Part shown: positions 57,701 through 64,000 of the stretch, one piece after another | Layout of the letters: each line of letters starts with the position of its first letter | Position numbering within the stretch: the stretch's first letter is position 1 | Assembly: GCA_021791715.1 (NCBI GenBank) | Contig: JAJYWB010000017.1 | Span: 27,894-91,893, forward strand | Length of the DNA stretch: 64,000 nt | Source: Planctomycetota bacterium | Lineage (GTDB): Bacteria > Planctomycetota > Planctomycetia > Isosphaerales > Isosphaeraceae | Direction of reading: 5' to 3' | Translations under genes and position numbers: made by a program | The notes under the pieces: generated by a model | Seen by the model: only the letters and a program-made list of their open reading frames with translations | The model's database searches: none | Told to the model about the DNA's origin: nothing

Positions 57701-58705
57701 GTTCCATCCGCTCCTCCCGATGATCTCGAACACTTGACCGACGAAACCGACGGCAACACGACGCTCGTTCGAGTCGGGACCGAAGTCATCACCAGGCGCG
57801 ATCTCGATCTCGCCGTCGCGGGCTTCGTTGAACAACGCGGCAAAACCGTCCGCGATCTCACGCCGTGGGAACATCGCGAAGTCGCTCGAATCATGCTCCT
57901 CAGCCTCGCCAAAGATTCACTCTTCTCTCAAGAATTCCATCATCTCGTCAGCGACGCCGCCAAGGAGAAACTATTCAATCAAGACGCCGAGAAATTCTGG
58001 AAAACCGAGGTCCTTCCCAACATGCTCTCAAAAGAGCACGTGACGACCGAACGAGAACTCCGCGATCTGTACGAGGAAAGAGGCAAATCGTTCGACGACG
58101 TCAAACGTGACTTTCGCCGCATGTTTATTACAAATACACTTATACATTTACATGTCAAAGATAAAATGAAGCCCACTTTACGCCAGATGTATGAATTTTA
58201 CGAAAAGAACCCCAAACGCTTTTATCGCGCCGAGACGATCACCTGGCGTGAGATTGAGATCCGGTTCGGTTTGGAATCCGAGCGTGAGCGGGCTCGTCTG
58301 CGTGCGCAAACCTTGGCCGCTCGTTTGAACAAAGGCGAGGATTTCGCCGCGCTTGCTCGCAAAGAAAGCCAGGGAGCGACCGCGTCCGAAGGAGGTTTGT
58401 GGAAAGAAACCTTCCCGGGAGGCTTCGCAGTCTCCGCCGTCGACGACGAACTCGCACGGCTGAAACCCGGAGAGACGAGTCGCGTGATCGAGGGATCAAA
58501 AAGCTTTCATATTGTTCGACTTGAAAAACGAGCGACCGCGGGGCCCGCTCCGTTCGGCGAGGTTCAGGCGGAAATCCAGAAACTCGTCGAAGACATCAAT
58601 TACGAACGAGAAACCAGACAATACATCGATGAAATTCGCCGCCGCGTTCCAGTCGTTCCCGATATCTTCGCCGCCCACGACGAAAAAATCGCAGTCGCTC
58701 GCTGA
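54752..58705 (+). CDS. Giant lipoprotein with parvulin-type PPIase domain
   Basis: 1,317 residues. Lipobox 'LLSAGC' puts the lipidated Cys at residue 34. Residues ~100-990 are low complexity, rich in Ser, Ala, Asn, Pro and Thr, and include four near-identical 18-residue units (NADLPPLPNMSAPSSSRT) plus 'LPPGLAKEV'-like repeats. The C-terminal part resembles SurA/PrsA: an N-terminal helical part ('LVRVGTEVITRRDLDLA', about 1001) and a parvulin domain (about 1155-1265, 'EIEIRFGLESERERARLRAQ', 'GEDFAALARKESQG', 'GGLWKETFPGGF', 'KPGETSRVIEG'). It likely folds or secretes envelope proteins at the end of a long tether. Confidence 0.87.
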   Translation: MIVLSIPKHTRYAGAIRRRVLAGLAGVGLLSAGCVSVKPEGKHDTVALVPFNDINKDINRNPYAPDAPKYLRPTQKLTPRVDRSLAKGIKRPVEKPNEIVAALIKPTKSSAVDAGIAAAGSAAVAGAASAGSLTGTFQAPDSSGSAIEANNNAYREPPQPTPVVAAPAVASTDPSSAVSTANSGSSSASAGTNPAQPVATPSVGSNPAAAMNESPSPASNPSVTPASKNVASTDVTSNINASSTAAGGVQTAGQAPVNTPGDVSMTNPNSSSTVDSSITNSPDLLPPGLAGEVNRSPADPNPTSASTASTVATNPAAVATQSAAIVDPTTNASSPANIATNVDPAAIINPTTTSVSAVAPQSNAPQGSNVAVNAVDPSAANGGADLLLPPGLAKEVGGSVATAKPAEANDLPTSNQIVTDIKKSLGKNPAASAASAATTPANIGSGAPGSPNVATNAKTPAEIVEGADAVPGVAAGSIGSTNAGVADLMLPPELANEVARPKTAANPISPNNADPSNPVAANAPESANSVTPNLGVAPNPVAANAGESTNSVSSNLGDAAEPLSSNAVVSNPGATNPVARNRVETLPDDPAAEGASFEVGGIKIHSRSKNHPTNTADIIENMPKLPDDPAVGSMSQGAVASNSSSSIAPSDLQPSTNSGATFADAPDESPPLMGTPTPPRPGRVDTTPDDDLPPLPDEPKNPGLSGDSNADLPPLPNMSAPSSSRTNADLPPLPNMSAPSSSRTNADLPPLPNMSAPSSSRTNADLPPLPNMSAPSNAGPNADLPPLPDTNRSLNADASIGTKSPGGMKRSSPQRSKAAPPASQTNSNSYISAPNDLPPLPQTAPATGPNSLEGSVPAASPELSAPASDASLPPLPDSTSSSPPLSSSNEPTPPIGTTETAPPAVETPASAVETPTPSASATEPAAPVVAAPPPALEAPPANNDSTSNSSTDPDPKTPVVKAPPSVVDPMVTRVSYTKAIDDPVPSAPPDDLEHLTDETDGNTTLVRVGTEVITRRDLDLAVAGFVEQRGKTVRDLTPWEHREVARIMLLSLAKDSLFSQEFHHLVSDAAKEKLFNQDAEKFWKTEVLPNMLSKEHVTTERELRDLYEERGKSFDDVKRDFRRMFITNTLIHLHVKDKMKPTLRQMYEFYEKNPKRFYRAETITWREIEIRFGLESERERARLRAQTLAARLNKGEDFAALARKESQGATASEGGLWKETFPGGFAVSAVDDELARLKPGETSRVIEGSKSFHIVRLEKRATAGPAPFGEVQAEIQKLVEDINYERETRQYIDEIRRRVPVVPDIFAAHDEKIAVAR
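56876..57091 (+). repeat. Four-copy 54-bp coding minisatellite
   Basis: Units start at 56876, 56930, 56984 and 57038, with a partial fifth copy at 57092. Each encodes NADLPPLPNMSAPSSSRT with small variations. In frame, so copy-number change would keep the protein intact. Confidence 0.9.
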
Positions 58706-58902
58706 TCCCGGTTCGGTGAGGATTACGTGGAAACCGACTCGATCTCGGCGCCTATTCGCCGCTCTCGACCGTTCTCCAACTTGATCGTCTTGCATTACCA
58801 AAGTTCGTCGCGTTATGATCGCGAGCGTCTCGGAGGGAGATCGGGGACCGACCCCCTCGAGGCGTTCTCGCATTTGACGCGCCGACAAGGAGGAGCGGCA
58901 TC

Positions 58903-60900
58903 ATGAGCCCCACCGCGGTCACCCCAGCCCCGAAAAAACTTCGATCCAGCTCGTCGCCGCAATCTCTCCACGAGATCGGCTTCGAACCTCGACGAGAGAC
59001 GAAATCCAACGGGATTTTCAAACGCCTCGTCGTCGTCGCAAGCCTGCTCACGATCGCCTTGGTTTTCTCGGCGCGATGCCTACAAATCGCCTGGAACGAT
59101 TCGATCACCGTCGATGAAACGACGCACCTGATGCGGTCGCTCTACTTCTGGCAATGCGGCGACGACGTCGAAATGTGGTCGCTGGGAACGCCCCGAATGC
59201 CGCATTTACTCAACGCCTGGCCGACATTCCAAACGCTGAGACGCGAAGGAATTCTCCCGCGCGACGCACGCGGAATGAAAGCCGCCGAGGCGATCCGAGG
59301 CGCGGTCTTATCGCGTTCGCACCGCGTGTTATCCCCGGCGCGAGCCGTCGCCACCGTTTGGGGCCTTCTGCTCATCGGGCTCGTGTATTGGAGCGTCGCA
59401 CGCAAAGAAGGCACCGCGATCGGAGTCGTCGCCGCGGGCCTACTTTCGCTCGTCCCCGAATTCATCGCACATTCGTCGATCGCCGGGAGCGATATCCCCT
59501 TCACGACGCTCGGATTTCTCGCGGTTTTCGCACTGGCGCGCTACGCCGAACGCCCTGGATTCGCTCGCGGCCTGGCCGTCGCGATCGCGATCGGCCTGGC
59601 GTGGAGCACGCGCCATACCGCGATCCTCTTCCTCCCAATCACCGCCGCACTGTTCCTCTGGAAAGCGATCTTTCCAGCACGATCCGATAATACGATCGCC
59701 GAATCGACGCATGAGTGCAATTTATCGCCGAACGATCCGACACGTCCAAAAACCTCGCTCCAAAACTCGATCGACCGCGATCCATCACCGATTTATCGTG
59801 TGCTTGTATCAATGATATCCGTCGCCGCCATCGGCGCGGTCGCGTTCTCGATCCTCTGGATGGGAGACGGATTTCAATACCTTTCGGTCGCGAAGGTCGC
59901 CGAACATGTAACTCGCTTCGACATTCCGCGATCGATCGGTCCCGTCGACATCTCGAACCTTCCCGTACCGACTTCACTCGTCAGCCTGTTCAAGCAGGTT
60001 AGCCATCAGGCGCAGGGGCACGAGGCGTACTTCCTGGGAGAGGTTGGAACCAAAGGCTGGATTCGCTACTTCCCCCTCGCGATGTTGATCAAAACTCCTC
60101 TCGGATTGATCGTTCTGTTCGTTTTAACCGCGGCCGTCGTTCGACCCAAAGATTCTTGGGACGCGCTCTTACTTATCACTCTCTCTTTATTGTGGATCAC
60201 CTTACTGAAAAGTCATGTTAACATCGGCTTGCGATACGCGATGTTGACATATCCTCTCGCAGTTCCATTCGTCGCTCGTTTGTTCACCAAAGAATCGCTC
60301 GCCGATCGGCCCAAACGATTGGTTACTCTCGTCGCAGCCGCGGCGTTCGTCGTTTCTTCGTTCGCCGCCCAGCCGAGGTGCGTCTCGTATTTCAACGAGC
60401 TTGTCGGCGGTCCCAAAAACGGCTGGATGTACCTGGTCGATTCCAATCTCGATTGGGGACAAGATTTCGACGCTCTCGCCAAGACGCTCCGCGAGCTTGG
60501 AATCAAAGAAGCCACGATCGACGTTTGCACCGAACGAGCCCTCGACGAGCCCTGGATCTTTGCGATCCGCTTCCCTCACCGCGAGGCTCAAATTCCCGCG
60601 TCCGTCGCTCCGAACCGAAGACTTTTATCGGCCGACGGCTCCTACCTACCCGTTTACACCCGTTACGTCGCGGTGAGCGCCACGTCGTTGATGGGTTTAT
60701 ATACACAAAACGATATGAGCTGGTTGCGATCGCGTAAACTTATTAAACGCGTGAACGATTCGATCTTCTTATTCGACATGGATTCCCCAGCGGATCGTCC
60801 GCTGTACGAAAACGTTCAAGCGGGAAGAACCGAAAGCCCGAACCCCGAGGTCGAATCGAAGGCCCTCAAACCGAACGACGCGGTCGCTATTGGAGGCTGA
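58903..60900 (+). CDS. GT39-like membrane glycosyltransferase
   Basis: 665 residues with about eleven hydrophobic segments. The first extracytoplasmic loop carries 'DSITVDETTHLMRSL' with Asp71-Glu72, as in PMT/ArnT (GT39/GT83) enzymes. Further cues are 'VPEFIAHSSIAGSDIPFTTLGFLAV' and 'ARYAERPGFARGLAVAIAIGLAWSTRHTAILFLP' spread over adjacent stretches, and 'YFPLAMLIKTPLGLI'. GT39-type enzymes move a sugar from a polyprenyl carrier to a protein or lipid. AGGAGG precedes the ATG. The end lies 60 bp from the convergent AsmA-like gene. Confidence 0.83.
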   Translation: MSPTAVTPAPKKLRSSSSPQSLHEIGFEPRRETKSNGIFKRLVVVASLLTIALVFSARCLQIAWNDSITVDETTHLMRSLYFWQCGDDVEMWSLGTPRMPHLLNAWPTFQTLRREGILPRDARGMKAAEAIRGAVLSRSHRVLSPARAVATVWGLLLIGLVYWSVARKEGTAIGVVAAGLLSLVPEFIAHSSIAGSDIPFTTLGFLAVFALARYAERPGFARGLAVAIAIGLAWSTRHTAILFLPITAALFLWKAIFPARSDNTIAESTHECNLSPNDPTRPKTSLQNSIDRDPSPIYRVLVSMISVAAIGAVAFSILWMGDGFQYLSVAKVAEHVTRFDIPRSIGPVDISNLPVPTSLVSLFKQVSHQAQGHEAYFLGEVGTKGWIRYFPLAMLIKTPLGLIVLFVLTAAVVRPKDSWDALLLITLSLLWITLLKSHVNIGLRYAMLTYPLAVPFVARLFTKESLADRPKRLVTLVAAAAFVVSSFAAQPRCVSYFNELVGGPKNGWMYLVDSNLDWGQDFDALAKTLRELGIKEATIDVCTERALDEPWIFAIRFPHREAQIPASVAPNRRLLSADGSYLPVYTRYVAVSATSLMGLYTQNDMSWLRSRKLIKRVNDSIFLFDMDSPADRPLYENVQAGRTESPNPEVESKALKPNDAVAIGG

Positions 60901-60959
60901 TCAAGCGGCGAACCGCGATCGCTTTTGAAGCGTTTTGATTGATAAAGGGGAATCCTGCT

Positions 60960-62297
60960 TCAGTTCGAGTGAATCGCGCCCGCTCGGCTGACGATCTGAT
61001 GAGGCAGCGGCAGATACCGTTGATAAGCCTGCGCCTCGGGCGTTCCCGGTACGAGAGCGTCGGGAGCAACCGGAAAAAGCGCTTTGATAAGTCCACGCGT
61101 ATTCGCGGCGCCCGCGGGAGCGAAAGCGAGCGGGGTGATATTATTCGCGTGAACAAGAACCGTTCCGCCGGGATATTCGCTCCCGAGAGCGCCCGTCAGG
61201 TTCAATTCGCCGTCTCGACCCAGATCAAACGTTAAACCGAGCGCATGATATTCGAGTTCTCCGCTCCGATCTTCGTAACGGGCGAGTTTCGGGCTAAGAC
61301 GAAACCTCATCTCGCCTCGAAGCGCCCTAAGGAGTGAAAGGCCGATCGTCCCCGAACTCGACACGATCTCTCCCGACGCCTCCGACCAGCCGTATCCTTG
61401 ACCCGGCCGATTCCGCCACTTCGCGCTTTTCACCTCGATTTTCGCGCTTCCCGTAAGCCTGGTATCGGCGTCGCGCGATCCCACCAGCTTGGCCAAATCC
61501 ACATCAAGGAGCCTTCCTGTGAAGTCGATATCCCAATCCGACGAATCCCCGCCGCGTGAAAGCTCGATCGCCCCCTCGAACCGAGCCTTGACGCCGATCC
61601 GTTCCCTCGTATTGAAAAACGGATCGAGAGCGCGGGCCGCGATCGGCAAACCCTCCACGGTTTGCAACCGAAGCGTCGTTCTCGGCGGCTCGATTCCTCG
61701 ATCGCGCGTCAATTTCAGCTCGCACCGCGTCGAGCTTGAATCCAATTCATTCAAAAATCGATAACCGATAAACACGCTTGGAGATTTAGCCTCGGCGACA
61801 TACGCTCCCGCGAGATCGGCGACGGTATATTTGATCACATCGTCTCCCTCGCCAAGCTCGATCTCGCATCGTTTCGCGACCAGATTGATCCGATCGAACG
61901 AACCGATCGCCGAGCGGCGGAGAAACGATCCAAGCTGATCGAGCGCCTGTCCCGCCGTCTCCGCGTGGAGCGCGAGGTTATCGACCGCGATCGTCGCGTC
62001 GCGCCCCGATTGACCGAGGACGACACGATCGGCGCGAGCGACCTCGATCAGTTTCCGACGTCGTTCTTCCTGGCGGAGAACGAGTCCTTCGTATTGGATC
62101 TCACCCGGTCTGGGGTATCGGACCGATCGGAGAGACGCCGAGAGCCCGATTTGTTCGCCGAGACTCGCCTCGACTTCGTGGACGCGGCCCGGACGATTGA
62201 TACGCCAGGCGGTCCAGCCGACATAGACTGTCGGAGCGATCGCGAAAGCCGCGACGGCGAACATCGCCAATATGCGTCGCACGGGTCGAGTGATCAT
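60960..62297 (-). CDS. Signal-anchored AsmA-like envelope protein
   Basis: 445 residues. N-terminal hydrophobic anchor (about 9-30), then a beta-rich body with repeated strand patterns ('RPGEIQYEGLVLRQEER', 'IDFTGRLLDVDLAKLVG', 'TRLTGSAKIEVKSAKW', 'GELNLTGALGSEYPGG') that recall AsmA/TamB-type periplasmic proteins. This is a loose match; no family-defining motif was found. The ATG is followed by a typical basic N-terminus (MITRPVRR). Confidence 0.6.
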   Translation of the reverse strand: MITRPVRRILAMFAVAAFAIAPTVYVGWTAWRINRPGRVHEVEASLGEQIGLSASLRSVRYPRPGEIQYEGLVLRQEERRRKLIEVARADRVVLGQSGRDATIAVDNLALHAETAGQALDQLGSFLRRSAIGSFDRINLVAKRCEIELGEGDDVIKYTVADLAGAYVAEAKSPSVFIGYRFLNELDSSSTRCELKLTRDRGIEPPRTTLRLQTVEGLPIAARALDPFFNTRERIGVKARFEGAIELSRGGDSSDWDIDFTGRLLDVDLAKLVGSRDADTRLTGSAKIEVKSAKWRNRPGQGYGWSEASGEIVSSSGTIGLSLLRALRGEMRFRLSPKLARYEDRSGELEYHALGLTFDLGRDGELNLTGALGSEYPGGTVLVHANNITPLAFAPAGAANTRGLIKALFPVAPDALVPGTPEAQAYQRYLPLPHQIVSRAGAIHSN

Positions 62298-63113
62298 CGC
62301 CGGCCGAGCTCGCTTCCAATACCCCGAATCGTCACGATTCCGACGTCGTTCTTTTGAGGGAAATTCGGAAATCGCGTTCGCGCGTCTCGGGACCGTCCGT
62401 GCGAACCGTGCGGAACGATAGCCGATCGGACGATTTCGCTCAATTGAAGTTCGCGCTCGAAATTCACGGCGAACCGACGCTCAAGCGATCAAAACCTCAA
62501 AACAAAACCATAACATAAAGATATGTAGATTCTTTCCGTTTTGTATCTCAACCCCTGTTCGGCAAGCCCAGGAATCGGAGAAGTTTTTCACGTCTTATCC
62601 GCATACCGACCCGACGCTCAAGCGAAAGATTTTACATAACGAAAAGAATGGAATTGAAAGATTCAGATAATTTGCATGCTCGTGGTGTTGATGTGGAAAC
62701 GATTCGCCGACGATGGAGGAATTCGAAGGTCCCAAAAACGTAAGATTCGAGAAGATCGGCGTGCTGGAATCGTCGTAACCGGATTACCCCGAGGCGTATT
62801 GCGCCGACGAGTTTGGGTTGCGGGGCGGCAAGCCTCGACTTTGGTTTCTACAAAATCATCATTCGCTTCATGGCACGCTCCGTCCGTGAAAGCCTCGTCT
62901 CGGTAACGATCAAATGCGATAAGGAACGTACGCCGTCGATTCGTATTGAATAAGTTACAAATCTATTTTATTTATTGTAAATAACCGTTTTAGCCAGTCT
63001 CGCGGAATCGTCAAGGCGACGGATTCCATCCTTGCGGGGATCTTACCCTCCTTTTATCTTTGATAAGATGAACGACGTGACGAGGCTCCTCCATGCAGTC
63101 GACCACGGAGATC

Positions 63114-63145
63114 AATCGACCACGCCGATCATGTGACGAGGCGCC
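63114..63145 (+). repeat. Direct repeat copy A
   Basis: 32-bp unit including CGATCATGTGACGAG; matches copy B at 63184 with three differences. Confidence 0.75.
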
Positions 63146-63183
63146 GTTCAGCCGAGCCATCGCATCTAGCCACGCCTCGACGC

Positions 63184-63215
63184 AATCGACCCCGGCGATC
63201 ATGTGACGAGCCGCC
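63184..63215 (+). repeat. Direct repeat copy B
   Basis: Second copy, offset exactly 70 bp from copy A. A shorter related stretch lies just upstream near 63098. Confidence 0.75.
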
Positions 63216-63440
63216 TCGACGCGATCAATCGAGACTGCGTTCGCGACCAACCACGTTCACCCGATCCCGCGACCGCTTCGCCTAAGTAACCGCAAATCCA
63301 TGCCGGCCATGCACTTAAGATCGCTCTCAAAAATTTCTTTTTTTTCGTGATGCTTTTTGGCGTTTCACTACGCATTGAGGGGTAAAGGAAACGTTCCAAG
63401 GAGATCCCCCGACGACCAACGACCCGAAAGAGGCCAAGCA

Positions 63441-64000
63441 ATGACCGAGGAATCGATCTTCCACGCCGCTCTCGAACGATCAAACCCCGCCGATCGAGCC
63501 CGATTCCTCGATCAGGCGTGCGGTTCAGACGCCGATCTCCGCCGCCGTGTCGACGCATTACTCATCGCCCACGAAGGCTCCGCCGAGCTGCTCGAAGGAC
63601 TCGACCCCGTCGATTTATTCGCCTCAGCGCCGTCGCCGGCTTCGACACAAACATCGACTTCCACCGATCCCGCGACCGCGGCGTTCGTTCCTCAATCCCA
63701 ACCCCCAAATGAGCCGAGCGGAGCGGCGACCGAGCGGGAAACGAGATCCGAATGGCCGGAGGGCTCGACCCCCACCGTCGCGGCGACCGCGGATTATCGC
63801 GGATCGGCCGGAGATCGCCGCGACGGCGATTCGTTCAAAATTCTCGAAGGCCCAGGCAGCCGCATCGGCTCATATAAATTGCTTCAAAACATCGGCGAAG
63901 GCGGCATGGGCGTCGTCTTCATGGCCGAGCAGGAAAAGCCCGTCCGCCGCAAGGTGGCGCTCAAGATCATCAAGCCCGGCATGGACACGAATCAGGTCGT
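63441..64000 (+). CDS. Serine/threonine protein kinase, N-terminal part (3' truncated by window)
   Basis: The frame is open to the last base. The N-terminus '[31 protein letters not shown]' (in two adjacent stretches, about residues 15-45) is the helical extension commonly found before planctomycete kinases. A Ser/Thr/Pro-rich linker follows. The kinase domain starts near residue 143 with '[23 protein letters not shown]' (glycine-rich loop) and '[19 protein letters not shown]', the catalytic Lys lying in 'VALKIIK'. It starts at an ATG behind AAAGAGG. It is not the same gene as the kinase fragment at the left edge. Confidence 0.93.
   Translation, partial: MTEESIFHAALERSNPADRARFLDQACGSDADLRRRVDALLIAHEGSAELLEGLDPVDLFASAPSPASTQTSTSTDPATAAFVPQSQPPNEPSGAATERETRSEWPEGSTPTVAATADYRGSAGDRRDGDSFKILEGPGSRIGSYKLLQNIGEGGMGVVFMAEQEKPVRRKVALKIIKPGMDTNQV

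Larger units (their letters stand above)
62298..63440 (+). other. Large gene-free interval with degenerate direct repeats
   Basis: 1.1 kb without a believable gene. It contains AT-rich parts (62500-62540, 62940-62990) and two 32-bp direct repeats 70 bp apart. The usual ECF sigma factor often paired with planctomycete kinases is not recognisable here. Confidence 0.5.

Noticed and set aside
63011..63250. 79-codon minus-strand frame over the direct repeats
   Set aside because: Formed by the repeats themselves; no start signal or homology.

Overview
The window reads as chromosomal DNA from a planctomycete, most likely an Isosphaeraceae-type organism. The lineage pointers are a long protein ending in the DUF1559 module, two large serine/threonine kinases (one starting with the N-terminal '[14 protein letters not shown]' extension seen in planctomycete kinases), abundant GT-C-like membrane proteins, long secreted proteins without known domains, and gene starts that often use GTG. 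DNA is GC-rich with very many CGATCG/GCGATCGC words. No rRNA, tRNA, CRISPR array, insertion sequence or phage gene was recognised. The assignment is inference from gene content; no database was searched.

Layout. 1-2.5 kb: the 3' end of a membrane-tethered kinase and two small membrane proteins. 2.7-5.0 kb: sucC-sucD (TCA cycle) on the minus strand. 5.2-7.8 kb: a YacP-like NYN nuclease, a small membrane protein and an SH3-like secreted protein. 8.1-10.5 kb: yggS, yggU and aroA. 10.4-16.8 kb: a degenerate M28-like membrane protein overlapping aroA, a PepSY-like lipoprotein, a DUF1559 protein and a MmgE/PrpD protein. 16.8-24 kb: a hybrid histidine kinase, a secreted protein made of two near-identical thioredoxin-fold units that lack the redox cysteines, and a signal-anchored helical protein. 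24-31 kb: dacB, then clpB, an unknown gene and dnaK as a chaperone cluster. 31.9-34.7 kb: fabG, acpP and fabF for fatty-acid elongation, with acpP and fabF translationally coupled.

34.8-36.8 kb holds the most accessory-looking segment: an AT-richer, two-gene, stop-start-coupled cassette of an OLD/RecF-like ATPase (DUF3696 type) and a PIN-like nuclease. It has the architecture of a defence or toxin module and is my best candidate for an undescribed system. It is followed by a secreted secretin-like protein and by a Y-family polymerase paired with a small SRAP-like protein.

40.6-47 kb carries a stand-alone tRNA-binding protein, an esterase, two tandem paralogous GT-C-like membrane proteins, a NUDIX hydrolase and an alpha/beta hydrolase. 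47-54 kb has a UvrA-family protein divergent from an iron-sulfur (6-4) photolyase, and an M48 protease. 54.7-64 kb has a huge lipoprotein with a parvulin domain on a low-complexity stalk, a GT39-like transferase, an AsmA-like protein, a 1.1-kb gap, and the 5' end of a second serine/threonine kinase. DNA repair is well represented: UvrA family, photolyase, Y-family polymerase and SRAP-like protein.
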